Positions 16,796 to 25,837 of a stretch of DNA of 42,692 nt are shown one piece after another. How positions within the stretch are numbered: position 1 is the first letter of the stretch; each line of letters starts with the position of its first letter. A program made the position numbers and the translations under genes. Under the pieces are notes generated by a model. It was not told where the DNA came from, did no database searches, and saw nothing but the letters and a program-made list of their open reading frames with translations. Source of the stretch: a virus; the IMG/VR virus record IMGVR_UViG_3300041809_002378, positions 1 through 42,692 of that record. One strand, given 5' to 3'.

Positions 16796-17193
16796 TGCTC
16801 GGCGCGATTTTGAAGAGTTTTGAAGACAAGACCGCCGCGGTCCTGAAGGCCGCGCACGACGGCTCGGTCCGCGCGCTGCAAAAGGCGGCCTTCGCCATCT
16901 TCAAGACGGCCCAATCCGAGATCGAGCAGGACCCCAAGCCCGCGCCGCCGGGCAAGCCGCCGCACACGCGGCGGGGTCAGCTTAAACGGGCCATGCGCTA
17001 CAGTGTCGAGCGGGCCGAGGAGTACGCGGCCATCGGCCCGCGGGAAAGCCTGGTGGGCGCCTCGGCCGCCGCGCAAGAATTCGGCGGCCAGTACAAGGGC
17101 GAAGAGTATCCCCAGCGGCCCTTCATGGGCCCCGCCCTGGAAGAAAACAAGCACCTGATACCGGCCTTTTTCACGGCCGAAATCCACAACTAG
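16795..17193 (+). CDS. HK97 gp10-like tail completion protein
   Basis: 132 residues, ATG at 16795. Typical features of the gp10 group: a long N-terminal helix (KTAAVLKAAHDGSVRALQKAAF), GKPPHTRRGQLKRAMRYSV, the glycine-rich turn AAQEFGGQYKGEEY and the terminal RPFMGPALEENK. Family members sit at the head-tail interface and are always found shortly upstream of the tube gene, as here. A clear ribosome site (GAAGGAG) follows in the gap to the tube gene. Confidence 0.7.
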   Translation: MLGAILKSFEDKTAAVLKAAHDGSVRALQKAAFAIFKTAQSEIEQDPKPAPPGKPPHTRRGQLKRAMRYSVERAEEYAAIGPRESLVGASAAAQEFGGQYKGEEYPQRPFMGPALEENKHLIPAFFTAEIHN

Positions 17194-17208
17194 CGAAGGA
17201 GTCTCACG

Positions 17209-17661
17209 ATGCCCAATCCGATCACCATGGGTTACGAGGGCCAGGTCATGGTCGGCCCCGCCGGCGTCACGGCCACGAACCAGTTGCTCAATACCCGCGA
17301 CATGAAGACCACGCACGATCCGGAATACGGCGAGACCACGGTCCGCGGCAACGGCAGCGCACCGCCGATGCACGCCGAAGCCCTCAGCGCGATCAAGTGG
17401 TCAATGACGCTGACCATGCTCAACAACACCAGCGACACGCTGTTGACGACCTACCTGCTGGCGGCGGCCGCCGGCAACTCGGTTTCCGGCGGGCCCCCGG
17501 GCGTGATCGCCCTGCGCACGAAGAACAATTCCGCCGGCAAGGGCTATGACGGCGACGTGAACGTCAAAGTCGAACAGGGCGCGCCGCTCAAAGGCGAAGC
17601 GACCTTGGACTTCACCTTCAGCACCAACAACAACCTGCGAGCCGCCAGCCTGTACGTCTGA
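17209..17661 (+). CDS. Major tail tube protein
   Basis: 150 residues, ATG at 17209 after GAAGGAGTC. All-beta protein with IKWSMTLTMLNNTSDTLLTTYL and a final strand GEATLDFTFSTNNNLRAASLYV, matching the plan of siphovirus tube subunits, which stack as hexamers around the tape measure. Position between completion protein and G/GT chaperones supports this. It is followed by a GGCGGAGGGCGGAAGG repeat (about 17664-17700) and a 98-bp gap. Confidence 0.65.
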   Translation: MPNPITMGYEGQVMVGPAGVTATNQLLNTRDMKTTHDPEYGETTVRGNGSAPPMHAEALSAIKWSMTLTMLNNTSDTLLTTYLLAAAAGNSVSGGPPGVIALRTKNNSAGKGYDGDVNVKVEQGAPLKGEATLDFTFSTNNNLRAASLYV

Positions 17662-17759
17662 CGAAGGCGGAGGGCCGAGGGCGGAAGGGGGAAGGCCGCG
17701 GGCCACGCCCTCTTGAGATCGAACCTAGAACCTAAACCCATTTCGCGGAGAATCTTCCC

Positions 17760-18389
17760 ATGACCACACCTGTGGGCAACGTCACCGGCAGCGTGCAGCT
17801 TGTGGCGTCCATCAATAACCAGGTCTTCCAGAGCGCCGTCAACGCCCAGGGGACCGTGGGCCTCAGTCCCTCGATCACCGCCCCGGCGATCGTCAGCGGC
17901 GCCGCCGGCTCGCTTGTCGAAGCCACCGGCACCACGGGGACCATCACCTTCAGCGGGCCGCACGGCCTGGCCGGCACGGAAACTTTGGCCGTCTTCTGGA
18001 CGGGCGGCTATGCCTGGAAGGTGACCATTACCTCGCAAACGACCAATAGCATCACCGTCTCGGCCGCCGCCGGCACGGCCTTCCCCGCAGGCACCACGGC
18101 CGTCAACGTCGCCGTGGGCCAGCCGATCACGGACCTCTCCATGATTGGCAGCAATCTCCAGGAGCTGATCATCAGCAGCACCCAGACCGCGTTGGTGGAT
18201 CTGTTGGACAGCGTGCCCACCAGCCGCCTGACCGAGTTGGTCGGACCGTCCAACGGCAATCCGGGTCCGTACATCTGGCCCCAGACCGCGGGCGAATCGA
18301 CGCCGTTCTCGCAGACCATCGTCGACGTGATGGTCTACAACAACTCGACCCAATCGGCCGTCTTCACGCTGCTGGCCGTGATGGCGTAA
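17760..18389 (+). CDS. Tail structural protein with Ig-like segment, 209 aa
   Basis: ATG at 17760. The N-terminal half has beta strands with GTITFSGPHGLAGTETLAVFW and ITSQTTNSITVSAAAGTAF, an immunoglobulin-like or tube-decoration pattern. The second half (TALVDLLDSVPTSRLTEL ... VDVMVYNNSTQSAVFTLLAVMA) is mixed. Many phages place a second tube-like or decorated protein here. Not assigned further. The stop is followed by a GGGGCCAGGAACCGGGGACC repeat (18391-18420) before the next ribosome site (GCGGGAGAA). Confidence 0.5.
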   Translation: MTTPVGNVTGSVQLVASINNQVFQSAVNAQGTVGLSPSITAPAIVSGAAGSLVEATGTTGTITFSGPHGLAGTETLAVFWTGGYAWKVTITSQTTNSITVSAAAGTAFPAGTTAVNVAVGQPITDLSMIGSNLQELIISSTQTALVDLLDSVPTSRLTELVGPSNGNPGPYIWPQTAGESTPFSQTIVDVMVYNNSTQSAVFTLLAVMA

Positions 18390-18453
18390 CGCCAGGGGCC
18401 AGGAACCGGGGACCCGGGAAACGAAACCTTTTGCAAAGCGGGAGAAACGATAC

Positions 18454-19014
18454 GTGATCACGATGACCGACGAAAAGGGGCGGCAGTGGGCCGTCCCCAT
18501 CAACGTGCTGACCATCGGCCGGGTCCGCGACGAGCTGAAGCTGAACCTGTTGGAAGTTTTGCTGGAGGATAGCAAGCTCGTGGAAACGCTCTTGGGCGAT
18601 GTGGTGGACCTGGCCCGCGTGCTCTGGCTTCTCTGCAAGGATCAGGCGGACGTCAACACCAGCCAGGAAGACTTCTACGCCTCGCTCAGCCGCGACGCCC
18701 TGGAAGACGGCCTGCGGGGGATTCTGGAAGGTGTGGTAAATTTTTCCCCCAGGCCGCTGCGTCCGGCCTACCAGAAGGTGCTGGAGAAGATGCTGGCCTT
18801 CCGGGCGGCGGAGGAGAAGCGGATCAAGCGGGCGATCGACTCGCCGGAGTTCGATCAGAGACTCGACAAGGAGATCGCCAAAGGCTTTGGCCCCCGCCCG
18901 ACGGCCGCAAGTGGGCGGAGGAAACGTACTGGCGATGCTTCGAACTGGCCGGCGTCGCCGGCATCGACCTCGCCGAGCCCGCCGCCGCCGCCAGGCACAG
19001 CCTCCGCAGCCTGA
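18454..19014 (+). CDS. Tail assembly chaperone, gpG-like (0-frame product)
   Basis: GTG start at 18454, 186 residues. Residues 1-140 are helical and acidic (LTIGRVRDELKLNLLEVLLED ... YQKVLEKMLAFRAAEEKRIKRAID), the usual make-up of gpG-type chaperones that bind the tape measure. From about residue 147 the 0-frame product becomes low-complexity (ASGRRKRTGDASNWPASPAS), while the -1 frame encodes ordered sequence. The 0-frame tail is therefore the short product that ends when ribosomes do not slip. Confidence 0.7.
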   Translation: MITMTDEKGRQWAVPINVLTIGRVRDELKLNLLEVLLEDSKLVETLLGDVVDLARVLWLLCKDQADVNTSQEDFYASLSRDALEDGLRGILEGVVNFSPRPLRPAYQKVLEKMLAFRAAEEKRIKRAIDSPEFDQRLDKEIAKGFGPRPTAASGRRKRTGDASNWPASPASTSPSPPPPPGTASAA

Positions 19015-19229
19015 CGCCCCTGGCCCGCGCGGCGTGGACCTCGACGGCCTGGCTGTGCGCGGCCGTGGCCAACGTGTTTTGCATGGACCGAAAGAACCTG
19101 CGGCAGCCGGCCGACTTCGACCCCTTCGGCCTGTTGGGCGACGGCGTGGAAAGGCCGGGGGAAAAGGTGTTGCCTTACGATCCGGTCCGCGAAGAGGAGA
19201 TGGCCCGCGGCATTTTCAGACCCGTGTAA
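18454..19229 (+). CDS. gpGT-like chaperone made by -1 frameshift
   Basis: In the -1 frame an open stretch without its own start runs from before 18909 (KWAEETYWRCFELAGVAG) to TAA at 19227-19229. It ends LPYDPVREEEMARGIFRPV, clearly ordered and protein-like. A slip at or near the C5 run 18891-18895 (0-frame codons GGC CCC CGC) would join it to the helical gpG part, giving about 258 residues. Lambda and many siphoviruses make G and GT in fixed ratio this way, always just before the tape measure, as here. The exact slip site is not certain, since no textbook heptamer is present. Confidence 0.7.
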
Positions 19230-19367
19230 GAGACTCACGCAAAGGCGCAGAGGCGCGAAGGAGGAAGAATAGGAGCCGGACTTAAATGGCCTGGGTTGGC
19301 GCGGGCTGACTGCCCGCGAATTCCCCTCCCTCTTTCTTTGCGCGGTTTGCGCCTTTGCGTGAGACCC
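19230..19367. repeat. Inverted pair of dispersed repeats before the tape measure
   Basis: A forward repeat copy (CTCACGCAAAGGCGCA at ~19234) and a reverse copy (TGCGCCTTTGCGTGAG at ~19350) face each other across about 100 bp. They could form a long hairpin in RNA or a cruciform in DNA. Between them lies a small hairpin CGCGGGC/GCCCGCG (19300-19318) followed by a pyrimidine run, possibly a weak terminator. The tape-measure ATG comes 13 bases after the reverse copy. Confidence 0.65.
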
Positions 19368-19380
19368 GTTTGGTGCGACT

Positions 19381-22350
19381 ATGGGTTCTACCTCTGACAT
19401 CCTTGCCGGCCGGGCGGCCGTCGAGCTGTACCTGAACAAGTCCCTCTTGACGAAGGGTCTCAAGACGGTCTCGGCGGAATTCCGCGCGTTCGGAGCCGGT
19501 TTATCCAGCATTGGAAAAACGTTCATGGCGTTGGGGGCGGGGATCACCGCGCCGCTGTTGCTGGCGGCCCACTCCTGGGCGAGTTCCGGGGCGGAGCTGG
19601 CGAGGATGAGCCAGCGCACGGGGATGGCAGTCGAATCGCTCTCGGCCCTGAAATTCGCGGCCGAGCAGACGGGCACCGGCTTCGACCAGGTGGAAGCGGG
19701 TGTGAAGCGGATGCAGCGCTCGATCATCGAGGCGGCCAAGGGCAGCGACAAGGGTCTTCCTTTTTTGCGCGGCCTGGCGACGCTGGACGCCGACAAGCAG
19801 CTTGCCGCGATCGCCGACAAACTGGCGGGCATTGCCAATCCGGCGGAGAAGGCGGCCGTGGCGATGCAGATCTTCGGCCGCGGCGGCACCGCCATGTTGC
19901 CCATGCTTTCGCGAGGGGCCGCCGGCCTGGCCGAGTGGCGCAAGGAGGCAGAGGACGCCGGCCAGATTCGCAGCAAGGAGCAGGTCCAGGCGGCCTTGCA
20001 ACTGTCGATCGCCTGGACGCGCGTGACGGGCTCGCTGATGAGCATGAAGAACACGATCGCCGCGGCCATCGCCCCGCTGCTGACGCGGTTCTTGACCGGG
20101 ATGCGGCAGAATGTGCTTACGGCCCGCGATTGGATGAAGTTGCACGGTCCGCTGCTGGTGAACATTTTCAAGATCGGCGCGGCGGCCACGGTTGCCGGCG
20201 CCGCGCTCTATGCCCTGGGAAAGATGGTCGGCGGCATCGGCACGCTCTTCGGCCTGGGGGCGAAGGCGATCATGGGACTCGGTCACGCCGTCACGCTCAT
20301 GCTGATGCCGATCAAGCTCGCGGGCGGTGTGTTTGCGTCACTGCTCTCCGGCGTCTTCTCCCTTATGCAGACCGTCGTTACGGCGGCGGCGGAAGCGATC
20401 GGCGGCGTCTTCAGCGCGGCGCTTTGGGGGGCCAAAACCGCGGCCGGGGCCGCCACGGCGGGGATCGAATTGTTTGCCTCGGCGGCGATCGGACTCGTCA
20501 AAGGCGGTTTCACCGCGGTCCAGGTCGGCGCCTCGTTGGCCGCCGCTGGCTTCGAGCTTTTCCGCGGCGCCGTGGCACTGACGGCCAAGGGTCTTTCCCT
20601 CGCCGGCGACGTGCTCACTGCCGTGGGATCTGCCATCGCCGCCGGGGCCCGATCCATCAGCGAGTTTTTCGCGATCATAACGGATGGCATCGGTGTCATC
20701 GGCCTGTTGGTGCGATGCTGGGAAGATCTTCTGGAGACGACGCCCAAAGTAGCCGCAGCACTCGTGAGCGGGGTGGTGGACGGCTTCAAAATGTTTGTCA
20801 CCACCTGTGCCACAGCCGTCACCGCGATCAGAATGACGGTCGATGAAATGGGCGCGCTGGCCACGATCATGTACACGGTCAGCGAGGTTGCCGGCGTGGC
20901 CGGCGACGCCGTTAAGGCCGCGGCTGCCGCGGCTCTGTCGGCAGCCAATCTGGGCGTGATTTTCACGTCGCTCGGCGCCGCGCTGGCGGCGGCCTTGCCC
21001 GCATTGGTACTGATCCTTCCCGCCATTTTGCTCATCCGCTCGGCCCTGGGAGCGGCGGTGAACGGGCTGCATTCGGCGGCTGTTGCCGCTGGCGCGGCGG
21101 CCAAGGCCGGCTTCTCCACGGCCGCCGCCGCCGCCAAACGGGCCTATGGCGACATCGTCTCCAGCGTCCGCGCCGCAACGCCCGCGATCAGCGGCGGCAT
21201 GCAGTCTTGGGAGCAGAGCCTGAAGTCCTTTGCCCTCAGCGTCGGCAGCGTCACCCGCCAGGTGTTTGCGAAGCTCTGGGGCGACGTGAAGGCCGGCTTT
21301 GCCCACCTGGTGGCCGACGTGGGCGGCTCCTGGGATCTTTTGCAAGCGCTCTTGAGCGGCGGCAAATTCGGCGAGGCCTTCGCCTTGGGCCTGGCGGTGA
21401 TGAAGGTCGAATGGGTCCGCTTCAAAAACTACCTCTTAGATAGCTGGCAGACGCTTAAGCCGGGATTCGACGCGATGGTGACCAACGTGGCCGCGGGCAT
21501 CGGCATGGCGGCCGCCACGCTGGCGGACATTTTCGCCGGCCTGAAAATCGCTTGGGGCGACGTGTTCGACGCGGCCCTGGGAGGCCTGCGCAAGTTTCTC
21601 GATTTGCTGGACAGTGCGATCGCCACACTCAAGGAGTGGGGCGCCAAGGTCCAGGCCGCCACGGGCAACGATCCCGTCGCAGCCTTTGAGGAAGCGCAAC
21701 GTCTACGGGCGCAGATCGCGAAGAATCGCAAGGAGGGCCACAAGGGCAGCATCGAAGGGATGCAGTACGTCGACAACGAGGAGCTTGAGGAGCGGGCCCA
21801 AGCGCAGCTTGCCATCTACAACGCGAACAAGTGGACTTCCGGCGCCAGCGCCCCCCTGTCGTCAATGCTTCCCGGCGCCCGCACGCCCGCGCAGAAAGCG
21901 GCCGATGACAAGGCGGCCCGCGATGCGGCGAAGACAGCCGGCGATCAGGCCAAGGGGATCGCGGCGTCGATCGGCAATGCGATCAAATCGGGCACCGTTT
22001 TGCCCGGCGGCGATCCGGCCGAACTTGCCCGGGCGCAAGCCGAGCAGAAGGACGCGCAGAAGGCGGCGGCGGCGGCCGCGGCGGATATTGCTCGCAAGCA
22101 GAAAGAGCAGCGCGATAAGATGCTCGCCGGCGCCGGCGGGCCCGAAGGTCTGGGCCTCGCCATGACGCTGGGCTCCAACGCCTCCCGCGGCACCTTCAGC
22201 GCCTCGGCCGTGTCCGGCCTGGGCATGGGCGGCGGCCTGCTCTCCGAAACGCGCAAGGTGGCGGCGCATACGGCCAGAACGGCGGAGGCCACGGCGGAAG
22301 TCAACCGGGCCGTGTACGCCCTGACCGGCGCGCTGAAGATGGCCAACTGA
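19381..22350 (+). CDS. Tape measure protein
   Basis: 989 residues, the longest tail protein, which sets tail length and is threaded through the tube. The N-terminus (RAAVELYLNKSLLTKGLKTVSAEFRAFGAGLSSIGKTF, residues 11-48) is the conserved coil that starts many tape measures. Several long hydrophobic segments (residues ~270-330, 345-420, 500-570, rich in A, G, L, V) resemble the membrane-crossing parts. The C-terminal ~200 residues are charged helices (KAADDKAARDAAKTAGDQ, KAAAAAAADIARKQKEQRDKML), likely coiled coil. Predicted tail length at about 1.5 Angstrom per residue would be near 150 nm, a rule-of-thumb figure. The gene follows the G/GT frameshift pair. No lysozyme or peptidase domain was noticed. 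Confidence 0.85.
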   Translation: MGSTSDILAGRAAVELYLNKSLLTKGLKTVSAEFRAFGAGLSSIGKTFMALGAGITAPLLLAAHSWASSGAELARMSQRTGMAVESLSALKFAAEQTGTGFDQVEAGVKRMQRSIIEAAKGSDKGLPFLRGLATLDADKQLAAIADKLAGIANPAEKAAVAMQIFGRGGTAMLPMLSRGAAGLAEWRKEAEDAGQIRSKEQVQAALQLSIAWTRVTGSLMSMKNTIAAAIAPLLTRFLTGMRQNVLTARDWMKLHGPLLVNIFKIGAAATVAGAALYALGKMVGGIGTLFGLGAKAIMGLGHAVTLMLMPIKLAGGVFASLLSGVFSLMQTVVTAAAEAIGGVFSAALWGAKTAAGAATAGIELFASAAIGLVKGGFTAVQVGASLAAAGFELFRGAVALTAKGLSLAGDVLTAVGSAIAAGARSISEFFAIITDGIGVIGLLVRCWEDLLETTPKVAAALVSGVVDGFKMFVTTCATAVTAIRMTVDEMGALATIMYTVSEVAGVAGDAVKAAAAAALSAANLGVIFTSLGAALAAALPALVLILPAILLIRSALGAAVNGLHSAAVAAGAAAKAGFSTAAAAAKRAYGDIVSSVRAATPAISGGMQSWEQSLKSFALSVGSVTRQVFAKLWGDVKAGFAHLVADVGGSWDLLQALLSGGKFGEAFALGLAVMKVEWVRFKNYLLDSWQTLKPGFDAMVTNVAAGIGMAAATLADIFAGLKIAWGDVFDAALGGLRKFLDLLDSAIATLKEWGAKVQAATGNDPVAAFEEAQRLRAQIAKNRKEGHKGSIEGMQYVDNEELEERAQAQLAIYNANKWTSGASAPLSSMLPGARTPAQKAADDKAARDAAKTAGDQAKGIAASIGNAIKSGTVLPGGDPAELARAQAEQKDAQKAAAAAAADIARKQKEQRDKMLAGAGGPEGLGLAMTLGSNASRGTFSASAVSGLGMGGGLLSETRKVAAHTARTAEATAEVNRAVYALTGALKMAN

Positions 22351-22363
22351 CGAGGCGACAAGT

Positions 22364-23230
22364 ATGACCATGCAGATCACCTGGGGCGGCCGGCCCAACA
22401 GTTACCGCACCAAGACCAATCCCCGCGAGGACAGCCAAGGCTACGTCTTGACCGGGGTCTCGACAATGGCCATGGCCAAGGTCTACGCCGGCCTGTATTC
22501 GCCCTGGGCGATGCTCACGCCCGACGGCTTCACACTCTATCGCACCAACATCGACGCCACCGAGGCCGGCTTTTTGCTCTGGCACATCGACGTTTCCTAT
22601 TCGACGTTCCCGCGGAAGGAACCGCAGGCCGGCGACCAGTCCTGGAACTTCGACACCCTCGGCGCCACCAAACACGTCACCCAATCGCTCTCGACGACCT
22701 GGTATGGGGCCAACCCCGCCCTGCTGCCCAACGGCGGCGAGAACTATCAGGGCGCGATCGGCGTCAACGAGAATGGCGATGTGGAGGGCGTCGACGTGGT
22801 GGATCGGTCCTACAAATGGACCGAAACGTGGAAATTGCCGCTGAGCCAGTTCGGCTGGTCGTATTCTCTCCTCCTCGGCCAGCTCACCGGCACGATTAAC
22901 CAGGCCAGCTTTCGCGGACTGGCTCCCGACTGCGTGCTCTTTGAGGGCGCGCAAGGCGGCATGTCGCGTCAGGACCCGAGCCTGCTGGACGTGACGTATC
23001 ATTTCAACTACTCGCCCGAACGCGATGATTTTTCCATCGCCGGTGTCACGGGAATTTCCAAGGTTGGACAAGATTATCTGTGGGTCAGCTACAAGACCAA
23101 GATGGGCGCCAACCGCAAGATCAAGGTCCCGGCGCAGGTCAACGTCGAGCGGCTCTTCAACGAGCAAGACTTCTCCCAGTTCGGCATCGGCAGCAGCGGA
23201 TTGGTCTATGGCCAGGTCGCACAGTTTTGA
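22364..23230 (+). CDS. Tail protein after the tape measure, possible distal tail protein
   Basis: 288 residues, ATG at 22364 (another ATG is 6 bases on). The body is beta-rich with aromatic residues (YSPWAMLTPDGFTLYRTNIDA, FLLWHIDVSYSTFPRKEP, YQGAIGVNENGDVEGVDVV, LSLQFGWSY-type LPLSQFGWSYSLLLG). It lies where siphoviruses place the distal tail protein joining tube to tip. I recognise no motif that would prove it. The stop is 12 bases before the next gene. Confidence 0.55.
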   Translation: MTMQITWGGRPNSYRTKTNPREDSQGYVLTGVSTMAMAKVYAGLYSPWAMLTPDGFTLYRTNIDATEAGFLLWHIDVSYSTFPRKEPQAGDQSWNFDTLGATKHVTQSLSTTWYGANPALLPNGGENYQGAIGVNENGDVEGVDVVDRSYKWTETWKLPLSQFGWSYSLLLGQLTGTINQASFRGLAPDCVLFEGAQGGMSRQDPSLLDVTYHFNYSPERDDFSIAGVTGISKVGQDYLWVSYKTKMGANRKIKVPAQVNVERLFNEQDFSQFGIGSSGLVYGQVAQF

Positions 23231-23242
23231 CGAGCACACCGC

Positions 23243-24988
23243 ATGGCGGCTTTCGACAAACTACCGGCCGGCTCCCTGGTGACGGGTATCAGCCTCACAG
23301 CCTACAACCGCTTGATGGACATGCTGCGCTGGTGGCAGACCCAGGCCTTTCAAAGCGGCGCCGGCGACGTGATCCGCGGCGCGCAGGACGCCTGCATTTT
23401 CGACGTGGTGAACAACTCGGGCTCGGCGCAGCCCTGGGGCGGGATTCTCGGCATCGACTCGCCGGCCATCCTGCCGGCCAACGACGTCGACGGCTTCCGG
23501 CAGAAGCCCATTTTCAACGGCGTCACGCCCGCCGTGCCGACCCATATCGGCAAGTGGGTTGTGCTCCTTGACGCCGTGCCCAGCGGCGGCATGTGCCCCT
23601 GCGCGGCGGCGGGCGTGGTGCCGGTGCAGGTTTTCGTCAATGCGACCACGGATCAGTATTGCGACGTGTCGGCGGCGCAGACGGCGGGCAGTACTACCGT
23701 CTACCTGAGCACGGGGGCGAGCGGGGCGGAAATCCTGTGGCTTGACCCCAGCGCCACAGTGCATGGCATCTATTGGGCCGTCGTGCGGCTGGGCGAAGAC
23801 CAGCCCTTGATTCCGTTCATGCTTTCCGGCGACGGACCGGAGACGGGAGGAACCGACGCCTATCTTCTCAATCCAGACGGCAGCCCCAATACGAGCGTGC
23901 CGATGGTCAAGGTCTATTCATCGCCGCAGTTTTCCGGCTATGGCTGGGGATGCACGCATGGCGGCGGAACGGTCTCCGCGCCCCTGATCGGGCCGGCGTA
24001 TGGCTTGTTCCGGGCCGGCCCGAACGGACAAAACATTGTGGCGACGATGACCACCCTAGCGCTGGTTGTGGGAACAACCACGGCTGAAGTGGCCCCAATG
24101 GGCACCTTCACGCTGAGCAACCCGATTGGCGTCCCTTTCGGTCAACGGCCGACAAACCCAACGCACCTTCCGAATCTTACAGTCGGCAACAACAGCGGCG
24201 GCACCATTCCGGCCGGCTCGCAAGTTCTTTGCGGCTTGTGGGATAGTCCGGACTATAGCACGCTGCTTGTCATCCCGACCGGGAGTTGCCACCTGATGTT
24301 CGGCGTTGGTCCTGCTTCAACCCAGACGGCAGCCAATGCTACCTTTACGGCTGTTGGTCCGTTCGTCTCTCTCGACGGCAATCCGGTGCCGTCCGGTAGC
24401 AGCGTGACCGCGCTCAACTGGCCGTACATTCTGCCTGCTGGAAACCAACCCATCATCCTCACGCTCATCACTTCGGGTACATCGAGCGGCCAGTGGGCGG
24501 TGGTGTCGGCACCGCCGCCCGCGCGGAGGATGCTCGTCACGGCGCCTGCCGCGGCGACGGCTGCCGGCGCTGTATTCACGCCCGCTGCCATGTCGGCCGA
24601 GGATGAGGGAATCCTGCCGCAATCCATTCCCAACGTCACGAACTGGGAGCATATCCTGCCGCCCAACGTAACCTCGGTCCACGTGGAATGGGCCGACAAC
24701 ACGGGCACTGACTGGATTGTCTGTCGGGCGCCAGAATTCGCCAAGAGAATCATTGGTACTTGTGCTGATGCGGCGGACGCGAACGCGGCCTACACGCTCT
24801 CCTCTCTCTCGGCGATGGACGAGGGCGTGCTGCCGGCAGACACCATCCAGGTGCAAAACTACGGCACGTCGATCGACGCCGGCACGAGCAACGTGGTTGT
24901 CGAAACGAACGGCCAGTGGGACGCCAGCAACGCCGGCGCGGGACAGTACCGCACCATCGACGCCGATTGCCCCGGCAGCGGGAGCTAA
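23243..24988 (+). CDS. Large tail-tip or fibre protein, 581 aa
   Basis: ATG at 23243. The first 40 residues (MAAFDKLPAGSLVTGISLTAYNRLMDMLRWW) are conserved-looking. Residues ~45-200 form a beta-domain. After that comes a fibre-like region rich in G, S, T and P. Codons ~435-575 contain two related ~75-residue repeats, each with ATAAG/ADANA followed by LSAEDEG/LSAMDEG, an 'LP' turn and a strand. The DNA from about 24040 to 24560 is visibly less GC-rich than the rest, suggesting exchange of the receptor-contact part. Probably tail tip or side fibre. Confidence 0.55.
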   Translation: MAAFDKLPAGSLVTGISLTAYNRLMDMLRWWQTQAFQSGAGDVIRGAQDACIFDVVNNSGSAQPWGGILGIDSPAILPANDVDGFRQKPIFNGVTPAVPTHIGKWVVLLDAVPSGGMCPCAAAGVVPVQVFVNATTDQYCDVSAAQTAGSTTVYLSTGASGAEILWLDPSATVHGIYWAVVRLGEDQPLIPFMLSGDGPETGGTDAYLLNPDGSPNTSVPMVKVYSSPQFSGYGWGCTHGGGTVSAPLIGPAYGLFRAGPNGQNIVATMTTLALVVGTTTAEVAPMGTFTLSNPIGVPFGQRPTNPTHLPNLTVGNNSGGTIPAGSQVLCGLWDSPDYSTLLVIPTGSCHLMFGVGPASTQTAANATFTAVGPFVSLDGNPVPSGSSVTALNWPYILPAGNQPIILTLITSGTSSGQWAVVSAPPPARRMLVTAPAAATAAGAVFTPAAMSAEDEGILPQSIPNVTNWEHILPPNVTSVHVEWADNTGTDWIVCRAPEFAKRIIGTCADAADANAAYTLSSLSAMDEGVLPADTIQVQNYGTSIDAGTSNVVVETNGQWDASNAGAGQYRTIDADCPGSGS

Positions 24989-24991
24989 GGC

Positions 24992-25438
24992 ATGTCTCAG
25001 CGCAAGTGCTTCTGCTCCTGCAACTGTTGCTCGGCCGGAACAATGCAAAACAACTATTCAGTTCCGCTGTCTGGTTTCACAACCCTGTTTCTCGGTAGCC
25101 CATGTACCGATTGCGCCTCGCTAAACAACACGCGCATTGTGCAATGGAGTGGGATGGACAAGGGCATTCAGGGCGGCTGCTGTTGGAAATACATCTTTGA
25201 TCCGCCAATCTGTGGAGTCGGGCAAGTCCAACTGATCCTGAACTGTGGCGCTGAGTCGGCCGAGTGGCAGCTATACCTCACCGATGCCGATGGCTCCGAA
25301 ACGCTAGGATATTGGAACGCGGACGTACCTGGGGGACCGACGATTGATTGTTCGCAACCTATAACGCTGACTTTCGGCAGTCAAGCCATGCCAGGCTGCA
25401 ACGTCAGCTTACCAACGATTGTGGTATCTGCCGCATGA
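24992..25438 (+). CDS. Cysteine-rich small tail-region protein, 148 aa
   Basis: ATG at 24992 after GGGAGCTAAGGC. The N-terminus is packed with cysteines (KCFCSCNCCSAG) and CTDC and GGCCWKY follow, so it may bind metal or be cross-linked by disulfides. The remainder is beta-rich (VQLILNCGAESAEWQLYLTDADG). The DNA is lower in GC than the flanks. It lies between tail-tip and zinc-protein genes, and its stop overlaps the next ATG. Function unknown; a small fibre or receptor-contact protein is possible. Confidence 0.5.
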   Translation: MSQRKCFCSCNCCSAGTMQNNYSVPLSGFTTLFLGSPCTDCASLNNTRIVQWSGMDKGIQGGCCWKYIFDPPICGVGQVQLILNCGAESAEWQLYLTDADGSETLGYWNADVPGGPTIDCSQPITLTFGSQAMPGCNVSLPTIVVSAA

Positions 25439-25806
25439 TCGACTGTATCGCCGACAGCACCGGCACGCGATGCGTCAACTGCGGCTGGGCGTGGAAACGC
25501 GGCGGACCGTTCCCACGGCGCAACTGCAACGTTCAGCCCGACCTCGCCCCGGCGGCCGAGCGCCTGGGCGTCACGCTGGCCAATGCCTACCACTACGCCG
25601 GCGCCTTGCTCCGCTGGTCCGCGGCCGGCTTCCCCACGCGCACCCCCGAGGAAGTCGAGACAATCGTGGCCGTCTGCCAGGCCTGCGACCGCTACGCCGG
25701 CCAGCGCTGCCGGGAGTGCGGCTGCCGCATCACGGCCAAGGGCCCGGCCATCCGCAACAAGGCGGCCATGGCGACGGAGGCCTGCCCGCTTCAGAAATGG
25801 CGATAA
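25435..25806 (+). CDS. Zinc-binding phage protein with CGC...CP.QKW ending
   Basis: 123 residues; the ATG at 25435 overlaps the preceding stop. N-terminal CVNCGW and a C-terminal set CQACDRYAGQRCRECGC...ATEACPLQKW. The last element is a common signature of small phage proteins that end in CP.GKW and are found among tail-tip genes. Eight or more cysteines point to one or two zinc sites. Role not known; often next to adsorption genes. Confidence 0.6.
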   Translation: MIDCIADSTGTRCVNCGWAWKRGGPFPRRNCNVQPDLAPAAERLGVTLANAYHYAGALLRWSAAGFPTRTPEEVETIVAVCQACDRYAGQRCRECGCRITAKGPAIRNKAAMATEACPLQKWR

Positions 25807-25837
25807 ATAGATTACGCTTCGAGAAAGGAACCTTCCC

